A stretch of 64,000 nt of DNA from Vombatus ursinus (Eukaryota; Chordata; Mammalia; Diprotodontia; Vombatidae): contig NW_020954570.1 of the NCBI RefSeq assembly GCF_900497805.2, positions 9,642,586 to 9,706,585 on the forward strand, read 5' to 3'. Below the pieces are notes generated by a model. It saw only the letters and a program-made list of their open reading frames with translations. It was not told the DNA's origin and did no database searches. Both the position numbers and the translations under genes were made by a program. This document shows, one piece after another, positions 1 through 10,212 of the stretch. Numbering within the stretch: the first letter of the stretch is position 1; each line of letters opens with the position of its first letter.

Positions 1-350
1 GTATTTATGTGAAAAGTTTTTTGTAATTGTTGTCATATAGTTCCCAGACGTGTCTTGGCAGATAGAGTCCCAAGTATTACATATTGTCTGCAGTTATTTT
101 AAATTGAATTTCTCTTTCTCTCTCTTCTTGTTGGGTTTGATTGGTAATATGTAGAAATGCTGATGATTTATGTCCTGAATCTTTGCAGTTATTAATAATT
201 TCTACCAATTTTTTACTTCATTCTCTTAAGTATACCATCATATCATCTGCAAAGAGTGATATGTAGGAAAGAGTGTTTCCTCATTGCCTATTCTTATTCC
301 TTCAATTCCTTTTTCTTGTTCTATCCTTATAGCTAGCATTTCTAAATTAA
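1..350 (-). mobile_element. L1 LINE fragment, ORF2 reverse transcriptase region
   Basis: Read on the minus strand, the bases encode degraded L1 ORF2 text. One stretch resembles the FADDMMVYLENP region just after the catalytic YADD/FADD motif, and another resembles the later AKTRLGTIYNN block. The frame is broken and the element runs off the left window edge. This is inference from protein similarity by eye. Confidence 0.6.
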
Positions 351-519
351 AACTTTTTTTTTACAAACAAATCCAATGCACCTAATATTACAAGGGAAAA
401 AATTAACTTCAAGAAATCTTTCTTATCAAGTTTCTCTAAGAAAGGTTTCATATCTGACATATACAAGAAAGTACTCAAATATATGAGAATAAAAAAAACT
501 ATAAAAGAATAAAAGAAAA

Positions 520-1640
520 AAAATGACCAGTTGACATTTAAAGGATATGAAGATAGTTATATATACATATATTTTATGAAAAAAGTTCCAAATCACTAAT
601 AAACTAGAAAAATTAAAATTAAAATATCTCTGAAGTCCACCTGAAACCTATCAGATTGACCAAATTGACAAAAAATGAAAATGGCAAATGTTGGAGGGGC
701 TATTAGGGTGAAACTATGAATTGGTCCAGCCATTCTGGAAAGCAATTTCAAACAATATCCCCCCAAATTAATAACTTTTGACTCAGTGATACCATTAGTA
801 AGTCTATAGCCCAAAGAGATCTCAGAAAGAGTAAAAGGTCCTACATATACAAAAATAGTTACAGCAGTTCTTTCTGTAGTGACGAAGAACTAGAAACTGA
901 GAGGATACCTATGAATTAGGAATATCTGAAAAAATCTGTGGCATATGAATATAATGGAATATTACTGTGCTATAAGAAACTATGAAAGAATGAAATCACC
1001 ATTTATTAAACATCTACTGTGTCAGCCACCATGCTAAGTACTTTATAAATATTATCTCATTTAATTCTCACAACAACTCTGGGAGATAGATGCTATTATG
1101 ATCCTTCTTCTGCAGCTGAGTAAACTGAAGTAGACAAGAGATTAAGTGATTTACCACAACTAGTAAATGTCTGATGCTGAACTCAGATCTTCCTGACTCC
1201 AGGGCCAATGCACCACCTAGCTGCCGCTGATGAGAAAGTTTCAGAGAAGACTTCTATGAAGTGACAGAATGAAGGAGAAAAAGGAGAACAATTTATACTA
1301 TAACATCAGCTTGGCACAAAAGAAACTATTTTTTAAAGAATTCTAATCAACACAATGATTGATCATAACATGAGAGGACTGATGATGAAGAATGTTACCT
1401 ATCACCTCCTCACAGAGTTTGTAGACAAATGTGCAAAATGAGACATGCATTTTTGGACTTGGACAATGTTGGAATTTGTTTTGTTTGACTATGCTTATTT
1501 CTGCAAGGCTTTTGATTTTCTTTTTCAGGAAGGAATGAAAAGGACTTTGGAGGAAGAAAGATAAATGCTTGATAACTGAAAAAAACCCAGAAATTTAATT
1601 TTAAAAATTAATTTAAAAGAAACTTTGTTATAGAAGAGTG
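520..1640 (+). mobile_element. Old L1 LINE 3' end (ORF2 C-terminus and 3' UTR)
   Basis: The DNA follows the marsupial L1 3' end: an ORF2 C-terminal stretch (caccaatcactaat-type, then cctatcagattgacc), the late ORF2 block around 700-980, then a 3' UTR ending in A-rich sequence near 1640. A MIR-type SINE sits inside it at about 990-1228. A second copy of the same 3' end lies at about 19965-20510. The element is old, with no open frame left. Confidence 0.6.
990..1228 (+). mobile_element. MIR/CORE-SINE
   Basis: Order of landmarks: catctactgtgtcagccac, attatctcatttaattctca, an internal tgaagtagacaagagattaa core, then ctcagatcttcctgactcca and a ccacctagctgcc end. This is the classic MIR/MAR1 layout on the + strand. 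It interrupts the L1 3' end. Confidence 0.75.
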
Positions 1641-2258
1641 CCACCTCATCTTTTGAGGAGGTCAATACAGGTAAGAGCATAGTGAGGTTTGGAAATGATG
1701 TGGAGGAGGAGAGATAAAGACAGTCTCTATCTCACAATCTTCGTAAAGTAGACAGTGAGGTTATCAGCTGAGAAGGAGAAGAGTAGACCTGGAACTTGAG
1801 AGCAGAGGAAAAACAGGCAAGGTTCAAGATGAAGTAGAATCGAAGTAGAATTCAAGTAGAATGGCAGGAAGAAACACAGCTTACCCTCCCCAGTCAAGCC
1901 TCCTTCACAAAGATCTAGAACACGCATAAGACTGCATTCTAATAGTGGAATCTAAGAAAAAAGTTACAGTGAGTCGTTTTTCTAGCCCGCTGCAGTTTAG
2001 ACTAGGCAGAAAAGTCTAAAGACACTAGAGATGGGGTCAGGCTACAAGATTCCAGCTCCAGTGACTAAGAGAGATTGGGAACCACAGGAGAAAGTGTCAG
2101 AGCAGAAAAAGACAAAATATTACAGAGTGAAGGAATCGGTGTTTTCTGGCAACTCTGCTACTCACTATCCAGTTTGTGATCAGACTGATGGGGGGATCTA
2201 CACCTTGGGGGGGTAGAGTGGTCACTAGCAGGCATTGGTTATCTACTAAGCAAGGAAA
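1641..2258. other. Unassigned stretch, no gene seen
   Basis: Purine-rich single-copy-looking DNA. A short open frame at 2031-2216 (61 codons) has no recognisable domain and is probably chance. I see no repeat family or RNA gene here. Confidence 0.4.
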
Positions 2259-2267
2259 AAGTTCAGA

Positions 2268-2423
2268 GGGGCAGCTGGTGGCGCAGTGGATAAAGCACCA
2301 GCCCTGAAGTCAGGAGGACCTGAGTTCAAATGCGGCCTCAGAACAAACACTTGATTACTAGCTGTGTGACCCTGGGCAAGTAACTTAACCCCAATCGCCT
2401 AACCAAAAAAAAAAAAAAGGAAG
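2268..2423 (+). mobile_element. tRNA-derived SINE (WALLSI/WSINE1-like)
   Basis: Head ggggcagctggtggcgcag, tRNA-like B-box region near gagttcaaatgc, body tagctgtgtgaccctgggca, and an A tail. It is flanked by the 9-bp direct repeat aagttcaga (2259-2267 and 2424-2432), which is a target-site duplication. This SINE type is typical of marsupials. Confidence 0.85.
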
Positions 2424-2934
2424 AAGTTCAGAAGCAAAAAATAGCTGTGTACTCTAATACTAGGAATAAAATGGGAACTCTATACTAGCCTCCAGCCCAG
2501 GTCGAAGCCTGGAGTGGTAATAAGGGCAGGAGTCTTAAACCAAAGGGGAACCAGCAGTTCAGTTGCTCTGAACCTGCAAAGCATCCTAGCAAGCTAATAG
2601 TGGCTAAGTCCAAGAACAGATACATAGAAATAGCATGTAAATGTCAAACTAAAAATTTCAAAAACTTTTGAGAGGAAGAATCATTCCAAATTTCCATTTA
2701 TAATTCTACTATGAAAGGTAACCATTTGTTAGTTTAAATATTACTTTAAATTAAACATTAAATATTAAAAAATATTATTCTAAACCTAGAGTGTTACTAG
2801 CACTATCTGAAAATACAGAATAAGGTGCTCTCTTAACCATAAAATATACAATTCAAATGATACAGACAAATAAAACAAGAAAATGGTGAATTGTCAATGA
2901 GAAGGTAACAGGACCCTAGTTACTGAATTTAAAC

Positions 2935-3240
2935 AACCAATCAACAAGCATGTATTAAGCCCTTGCTATGTTCTAGGCACTGAGGATACAAGAACAAAAA
3001 TGAGACAGATTATTATATAAACTAAATTCCTGGGGGAAATTGTTATACAGTCTGCCCTGCTGATGACAGTTTAGAAACAACCATTAGGTGAATTCACATG
3101 TATATCAGTCAATAAACAATTACTAAGTACCTACTGTTTACCAGGCACTTTGATAAGTGCTGGAAATACAAGGAGGTAATCCCTGCCCTTAAGGAGCTCA
3201 CAGTCTAATGAGGGAGATAACAAGCAAAAGAAAAAAATAT
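2935..3240 (+). repeat. L2/MIR-like ancient repeat, two fragments
   Basis: Two short blocks carry the familiar phrases tgctatgttctaggcactga (about 2960) and ctgtttaccaggcacttt followed by cctgcccttaaggagctcac (about 3133-3200). These are characteristic of old mammalian L2/MIR-type 3' ends. The exact family is uncertain. Confidence 0.5.
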
Positions 3241-3544
3241 ATGTATAAGACTACATACAGGATAAATTGGAAATAATTTGCTTTTTTAAAGCAAAATACT
3301 GGAATTAAGAAGAATTGGGAAAGGTTATCTGTGAAAGTTGAGACTTAAAGGAAGAAGCCAAGAAGCTAAGCTGAAAGATGAAGTAAGTATCTTGTTCATA
3401 GAACAGCAAGGTGGCTAGTCACTTGTTTGAAGAGTACATGGCAAGAAGTAGGGTGTATGAAGACTGGAAAGGTAGAAGGGGCCTAGGTTGTAAAGGGCTG
3501 TGAATGCCAAAAAGATGTTATGGTTGATCCCAGAGGCTATGATT
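3241..3544. other. Unassigned stretch, no gene seen
   Basis: AT-rich then purine-rich DNA between an L2/MIR-type fragment and a LINE fragment. The phrasing around 3380-3540 resembles antisense old repeat text, but I cannot name it. Confidence 0.3.
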
Positions 3545-5260
3545 AGTTGGTTGTTGTCCTTTGTAGTGAAAGGGGACCAAAATGACATCACTATGTTGGG
3601 GTCAATGTACAGTGTTTCAGACTGTGGCTGATCCAACCAATATGAAGTTGGAAGTTTTTATCACAACTTAGACAAAAATAGTCTGTACAAACATTTGGCA
3701 TGAAGATGTCTCTAAATCTGTGCGTCTCACATTTCTTTTATCTTCTGCTCTGCTCACAGAGCACAGCACCTTCCTTGATGCCAGCATTCCATACTGGACA
3801 GGCCTGTCTCCCATATCTCACAATTACTTTCAAAGTTCTGCAGAGAGACCTAGAGAGTGTCCTTGTAATGCTTCTACTTGTATGAGTTCTCTGTAAAATA
3901 GTCTTTCAGGCAAATGTACATTTGTCATTTGAATATGACCAGGCCATCAGAGTTACACTTTTAGCGGTAGAGTTTGGATATTTGACAATTCAACTCAAGA
4001 AAGGACCTCAGTACCCAGTACCTTATCAGGTGATCTTCGGAATCTTCTTAAGTCAATTCAAATGGAAGCAACCCAGTTTCCTGGCATGGTACTGGCATAC
4101 TATACAGGTTTCAGAGGCATACAATAATGAAGTCAGCACAGTGACTCCACAGACCTTCAGTCTGGTAGGCAACCTAAAACCTCTTCTCTCCCACACTTTC
4201 CCTCAGAGCCTCACAAACACTGAGCTAGCTCTGGCAATGCATGTGTCAACCTCATCATCTATATGGACATTCCTGGAAAGTGTACTGCCAAAATAAGTTA
4301 ATTTATCCACAGCATTCAAAATTTCTCCATTTGCTGTAACCAATGGTTCCACGTATGGGTGGTGTACCACTGGCTGATGGAGAACCTCTGATTTCTTAGT
4401 GTTAATAGGCCAAAATTAGCACAAGGAGCAGAGAAATCAATACATGCTCTGTTGCATCTCAGCCTCAAAGGCTGAGTTGAGGGAATAATCATTTGCAAAC
4501 AAAAAATCATGTACCAATTCTCCCTCCACTTTAGTCTTAGCTTATAGCCTTCTCAAGTCAAATAATTTATAACTAGTTTGGGATTTGATCTTGATGCCAT
4601 TTTCATCCTTGTTGAAGGCATCCAACATCATAAGAACTTCATGCTAAAAAGCATGGGAGCAAGTACCACTGCCCAGTTTCATTCTGTTGGTGACTGAGAA
4701 AAGCGCAAGAGCATCATCCATTATCCAGCACCTGTATGAGAATGCCATCATGGAACTGGTGATGAACTTTGGGCATCCAGATTTTTCCATCGTCTTCCAC
4801 AAGCCTTTGACAGTATCAAAGGCCTTGGTCAGACCAATGAACATTGTGTACAGAATATTTTTTTGCTTCTGGTATTTCTCCAGGCAGCAAACACCATACT
4901 GACCGTTCCTTGGCCCTTTCTGAAGTCACACAGGCTCTCAGGTAGATAACCATCTTCCAGGTGAAGGATCAGGCTATTAAAAGGACTCTAGAGCAAGAAT
5001 CTTGACAGCAATGACTACGAGAGAGACTCCTCTGTGATTGTCACAGAACAACCTATTTCCTTCTCCTTTATAGAGACAGACAATGGAAGAATACTTGAAC
5101 TCCTGGGGCATAACTTCCTCTTGCCATACAACCCAGAAGATTTCAGTCAGGATCATGTCCTTATCACTAATCAATGTGGCTCCATCAGCACTGAGTAGTT
5201 TAAATGCACCATAGTCTTTGGCCCATAAATAGCCTTTAGGGCATCATAAAAGCACTTTGG
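3545..5260 (-). mobile_element. Non-L1, non-L2 LINE reverse transcriptase remnant
   Basis: On the minus strand, 4977-5174 encodes text like MPQEFKYSSIVCLYKGEGNR followed by CDNHRGVSL. Positions 4644-4844 encode LTKAFDTVKGLWKTMEKSGC. These match reverse transcriptase motifs 1-3 (the KAFDTV aspartate block) of a non-LTR clade seen in platypus, reptiles and marsupials. Further 3' on the minus strand, 3990-4200 gives TRLKVCGVTVLTSLLYASET, the C-terminal block of the same family. The frame is broken in many places. The clade name (CR1-, jockey- or RTE-related) is uncertain. The + strand open frame at 3922-4296 is a shadow of it. Confidence 0.65.
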
Positions 5261-5667
5261 ATTTAAATCCCTAGTCTACCTCAATATTTTAGGATGGGAA
5301 CCTGTCTAAGCAAGCTTCCCCACGCTGCTCCCTTTTCTTCCTCAGTCTTCTTTGTTCAGTTTCCTCACCTCAACATTATCTCAGTATAATACCCTAGAAT
5401 TTGTGAAATAGAAAAACAGCAGGCTAATCATTTCAGACAGGACCCTTCCCCTGATGGCTAGAGTAAGAACTAGGAAAGACAAGTCAGGGCTTTTGTTTCT
5501 GGTATAATAATACCATTTTTACTGTTTGCCCCTTGCATAAAAATTACAAGCTTTATGCAATGAAAGTTCTTAAAATCTTATCAACCTGTAGTTTTAAATC
5601 TGATAGCTAAGAAGAGCTTCCTTACTAATGTAAGTACTCAAATGCTTGAGAAACAGTACGAATACTT

Positions 5668-5925
5668 TGTTGTTGTTGTTACTATTTAGTTGTTTTCAGT
5701 CATGTCTGACTTTTCATGAACCCTTCTAGGATTTTCTTGGCAAAGATAGTGGAGTTATTTACCATTGCCTTCACCAGTTCATTTTACAGATGAGAAAACT
5801 GAGGCAAACAGGTTAAGTGACTTGCCCAGGGTCACACTGCTAGTAAGTGTCTGAGGCCAGATGTGAACTCAGACCTTCCTGACTCCAGGCCCAACATTCT
5901 ATTCATTGCACTACCTAGCCGCCCA
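5668..5925 (+). mobile_element. MAR1-type CORE-SINE
   Basis: Near full length: 5' part cagtcatgtctgacttttca and attttcttggcaaagatagt, core gatgagaaaactgaggcaaa, then gacttgcccagggtcacact, and a final cctgactccaggcccaa with cactacctagccgcc. The layout is the standard marsupial MAR1/MIR3-like SINE. Confidence 0.85.
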
Positions 5926-6149
5926 AGTACAACTACTACCCCTCACAAACATTACATTTGAGCTAAAATGGCCTACTAGACTTTCCTCAGAAACAAAATT
6001 CCATTTTTTGCCTAGTGCCTTTGCACATTTTATGTCTGGAATGTTCTTTCTTTTCAACTGTGTCTCTTGGAATCCTTAACTTACTTTAAAGCTCAGTTTC
6101 AGTCCTGCCTCCTACAAGAAGTGATAGGAAAACAGTGGAGTTTTAGTAC

Positions 6150-6660
6150 AGGGTGACAAAAATCACTTCGGTGGATGAATGGAAGACGGATCAGAGTGGT
6201 GAGAGACTTCAGGCAGTCAGATTTTCCAGCAAATTATTGCAATAATTCAGGCATGAGTTGACAAAGGCCTACACTAGAGTGCTGGTAGTGTCAGAGGAAA
6301 GAAGGGGGCATATTTGAGAGACACTGCAAAAGTGAAATCAACAGGTCTTGGCAATAAATTGGATAGGGAGGAGGTGGGGAGGGGAAGGAGGAGAAGAGAT
6401 AGTGTGGAATCAAAGATAACTCCTAAGTTGCAAGCCTGAGGGACTGGGAAGATGGAGGAAGATGGTATTGCTCTGGGCAGTAAATAGAGGAGTTAGGAGG
6501 GTTTAGGGAGAAACATAATGAGTTCAGTTTAGGACATGTTGAGTTTAAAATATTTACTGAACATCCAGGTGGAAATGTTTGAAAGGCAGCTGAAAAGGGA
6601 GACTAGAAGTCAGAAGAGAGGTTAGGTCAAGATACATAGATTTGAGAATCATCAGAATAG
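6150..6660 (-). mobile_element. L2 LINE fragment, ORF2 antisense
   Basis: The + strand reads the antisense of L2 reverse transcriptase: ttattgcaataattcaggca (antisense of the LDYCNSLL block) and, at 6515-6590, tcagtttaggacatgttgag then acatccaggtggaaatgttt (antisense of the LDISTWMSxRxLKLNMSKTE block). The order confirms minus orientation. Many small indels. Confidence 0.65.
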
Positions 6661-7130
6661 ATATCTATTAGGTGTACAGACAACATATAGATGTATATAT
6701 TGTATATATAGCATATGCAAATTATATCTATGTAATGTTATGTAAATACAGGAAAATATTTGTATGTAATATTTTATTAAACATATAAATGTCTGGCATA
6801 CCTACAAAGAGAAAAACTTCAAGTAGAGTAATATTTATATACTGAAGATGAAATCTCAGATTATAAAAGATATCTCAGAATTTGTGGGGGGAAATGTAAT
6901 AATATAAATACCTTCTTTAAATATATCTAACTTAAGATTATTTAGTGGAAGGGGGTACAGAAGGCCTTGAACAATAATTGGTGTAAAAAATATTGGAGGT
7001 GACAACTCCATCCTCTGATATAATAAGCAACTCTTCACTCAGAGAGATATAATATAAATCCTAAAATAAAGTGAACAAAATCATATTCAGTTTTTCACTT
7101 CCATAATCCAACACCCCTGCAAAAGAAGGA
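6660..7130. other. AT-rich stretch, no gene seen
   Basis: Contains short tatatgtat-type runs at 6680-6760. No gene, RNA or certain repeat family recognised. Confidence 0.35.
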
Positions 7131-7470
7131 AGTGAAATCTCTTATCTCTTCTTTGGGGTCATTCTTGAAGATCATAGTGACACCTCAATTACTTTCAGTT
7201 TTTTATACTTTCTCTTTGTACTTACATTGTTATGTTCCTTATGTATATTGTTTTCCTGGTTATACATACTTCACTTTGCATCAGTTAATATGTCTTCCCA
7301 TGATTACACATTCTTTATGTTCACCATTTCTTACAAAATAGTAATACTCCATTATACTTATTTACTCCAGTTTTTTAGTCATTCTCCCATTGATGGACAT
7401 CTACTTTGTTCCCAGCTCTTTGCTAATAGAAATAATGTTTTTACATATAGGTGTTGGTGTATGGAAACCT
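7130..7470 (-). mobile_element. Old L1 LINE 3' fragment
   Basis: The + strand shows antisense L1 ORF2 C-terminus and 3' end: gtatattgttttcctggtta, tcactttgcatcagttaata, then aatactccattatacttatt and attctcccattgatggacat. This is the same order as the better preserved copies at 33000-33150 and 44560-44740. Confidence 0.65.
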
Positions 7471-7566
7471 TAGTTCAAATCCCACTCAATAGTTACTATT
7501 TGTTTGACTATGGGCAGCTCATTTAACTTCCTTAGACCTCACTTTCCTGATCTGTATCTAACATTT

Positions 7567-7578
7567 GTGTGTGTGTGG

Positions 7579-7626
<48 letters not shown>

Positions 7627-7632
7627 GTGTGG
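7567..7632. repeat. (GT)n microsatellite
   Basis: About 33 dinucleotide units with a few interruptions (gggg near 7577 and gcgt near 7621). It follows a MIR-like stretch. Confidence 0.95.
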
Positions 7633-7799
7633 TGTGGATTTGTGTAAATAGGTCCATCTGATCTGGTACGGTGAGAGTTAGCTCCTTCTTACCGTTGGCT
7701 CTCACCTTCATCTGGACACTGCCACTCTTTTCTAGCTCCTCCTTTTCATAATAACTTTCTGTCTGGTCAACTCCTTTATCACCATGGTTAGTAGTAGAA

Positions 7800-7985
7800 A
7801 AATCACAGACAATTTCTGGACTTGGAAGCAGTAAGATCTGGACTCAAGTCTTCCCTCAGACACTAGGTATGCAATCCTGGGCAAGTCATTTTAACCTCTC
7901 TGCCTCAGTTTTCTCATTTTCAAAATTATAGGGTTGAACTAAATGGCCTCTAAGGTCCCTTCTAACTCTAAATCTATGACATAGT
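7800..7985 (+). mobile_element. MIR-family SINE
   Basis: Landmarks in order: atctggactcaagtcttccc, aatcctgggcaagtcatttt, cctctctgcctcagttttct, and the ending aaatggcctctaaggtccct with tctaactctaaatctatgac. Related copies occur at 21120-21280 and 56215-56370. Confidence 0.7.
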
Positions 7986-8682
7986 TACCTCCTATAACAA
8001 TTGTCTAAGTATGTACTGCCATAGAAAGTTCCAGAGCCACATAGTCTAGAACTAGCAAGCCTGTTCTAGCTATTCAAACACATGTTATAAATGATGGCAT
8101 TTACAAATATATTATTATTATTAATTATTATTTTGAAACAGTGATGAAGTAAAGCATCCCATAAAGAACCTTAATACTAAGACATTTACACGGTTTATAA
8201 AGTATTTCACAAACAAGAAAGTATTTTATAATCATTTTAGTTCTTGAATTCTCAGTGGGAAATGTGTAATATTTTGTCCACCCTTCTTGAATTGTGTGAC
8301 CATTCTTACTAGGACAGTAACTTATAAAACTTGATTATATGGAAAGTCAATGGCTCTATTTACAACACAAGAAATAATAAGGTTTTTAAAATTCAAACTT
8401 ACCTTGGCTTTTTAATATTTACTTCAGTTACATTTTCTGAACTACGTTTCAAAAGCTCTTCATGGTAAGAGGTCGATATTACTCCAAATCTGTTTATAAC
8501 AGGCACCCTGGTAATAGGCATATTCTCAGGTAATCAACCTAAAGTAAAATAGGAAAAGATATTTGAAATATGAATATGAATGTTCTACATGTGTGCATGA
8601 TTGGGACAGGGACTAGTGTAAACCACCGATGTAACTCCCCATGGGAAATTGACTGGAACCTGCTTCTAGAAGAGTTGTGATA
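7986..8682. other. Unassigned stretch, no gene seen
   Basis: AT-rich DNA with no repeat or exon that I can name. A splice-like or coding pattern is not apparent on either strand. Confidence 0.35.
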
Positions 8683-8690
8683 ATCTATAG

Positions 8691-8792
8691 CCCAGTGCTT
8701 CTTAAACTGCGGGCTGGGACTACATGGGGTTGTGACCCACAGTTTAAGAAGAGCTGAAGGGGTCACGAGTGGAAAAAGTTTAAGAAGCCCTG
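8691..8792. mobile_element. Short hAT-type MITE with terminal inverted repeats
   Basis: The left end cagtgcttcttaaact and the right end agtttaagaagccctg are inverted repeats of each other. The element is about 100 bp and is flanked by atctatag (8683-8690) and atctatac (8793-8800), an 8-bp duplication with one change. TIRs starting CAG, an 8-bp duplication and the internal gggttgtgaccc text point to a Charlie-like hAT derivative. It has no coding capacity. Confidence 0.7.
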
Positions 8793-8800
8793 ATCTATAC

Positions 8801-10120
8801 TATAAGTGTCTCAGAGAGATCTTGGCGAATGCCTGACATTCTTTAATTAGTGCCAGTCTATAAACCCCAGAGGGCTTACTCTTGGCACAGTTTCTACATC
8901 ATCCTTCCCCCAAGAATAGTATTAAGATGCCAGATTGACAGATGAGTCCTCATCTCAGCTCTGTCCGTAGATGTTAAATTGGCTACAAAAACCAGCATCG
9001 ATTCTGACTCCTGAAATCTCAGACTCCAAGACTTACACTCTCCTGACATTTTAAAACTCAGCAAGTTGAAGCCTCCAGACACCTTCCCTGATCTTCTTAA
9101 TTAAGTCAAAAGAACAAATGCTGAGGTAGGCAAAGAACTAAAACCCATATTCATAGCACCAGTGTTTGACCTCAGAGGGAAAGAGCCAAAACTCTCTTGA
9201 GAAACAATGATATCTCACTAGATGCCATCAGTGAAGCGGTCATATCAAGGCAAAGGTCCACAAAGAATGTGAGCAGCCAGAAAGAAAGAGGCTGAGGCCA
9301 ACAAAGGCTTTTTGAAGGCATCTCTGAAGTTTTGGTTTTACAACCGCAGCCAAAGAGACTGCTGCCCACCAGGTGGTGAGCAGACCAGAACCAGTTACAG
9401 AATGTCTACTCTTATGCTCTGAGCAAGTTCCATTCCAAATCATAACAAATCTCCTGAAAGTAGACTCCTGAGAGCCTTTTCAACATAGGAAGTTGCATTA
9501 GTGGCACTTTACACATATGCCATTCCCTATTATATATATACATACATTTATATGTGTACATAAATATACATGCATGTATGTCATGAAACCTATATGTGGA
9601 GATATATTAAAGTTTTCATCTATAGTTTCTGAGCACCTCTAAACTCCTACTCACTGCTTCACTGGCACTGAGATATCACGGGGGTCCAGGTTATGTGAGA
9701 AACATGATGGAGGACTAGACATTTGATTTGATCCCCTTGATCTCTCAATCCTCGCCAAAACATAAATTATGCTCCAAAGATAAAGAAACTTAAGCTGTCT
9801 TCATTTTTTGAGACACCCTAAATCCAAAAGAGGACATTAAAAAAAAATACTTCTACCGTGAGCTCACTCAGCACTCCTCCCCCACCTCCCATATTAAGGG
9901 TGAGGCTGCATTAGCTGACCCACACACACCTACACACCCCTCATTCTTTCCAGTGCTGTGGAGATCCCAGGTCCAGGCTGTAGTAGGACCAGGACAGACA
10001 GATAGCCACCTCTGCAGTGCTACAGACCATAGAAGCTGGGGCTGCACTGCCAACACCACTGTGGGCAGAGTTCTTCCTATAAAAGATCTTTGCAGAAGAG
10101 GCAGCAGCAGAGAAGAGGCA
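8801..10120. other. Unassigned stretch with a TATA-like box
   Basis: Mixed composition; no gene recognised. A tataaaag motif lies at 10078-10085, within a stretch (9860-10110) richer in G+C than its surroundings. This may be the 5' UTR of the old L1 whose ORF2 starts near 12740, but I cannot prove that. Short open frames at 9868-10059 and 9953-10147 look like chance. Confidence 0.3.
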
Positions 10121-10173
10121 GAATATATCTCTGGGCTTGAAATATAGCTTAATACTATACCTCTGGGCTTATA

Positions 10174-10212
10174 TATATGTATATATATATATAAGTCATA
10201 TATATATATATG
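10174..10212. repeat. (TA)n microsatellite with palindromic core
   Basis: Alternating ta runs around agtcatatatatatatatga, preceded and followed by a repeated aatactatacct phrase (about 10152 and 10217), so a short local duplication flanks the run. Confidence 0.8.

Noticed and set aside
2268-2423. tRNA gene at the SINE heads (here and at 19414, 31027, 47113, 58859)
   Set aside because: These are tRNA-derived SINE promoters with SINE bodies and A tails, and no complete cloverleaf.
3922-4296. 124-codon + strand open frame
   Set aside because: The opposite strand carries a LINE reverse transcriptase C-terminus in the same bases, so this frame is a shadow.
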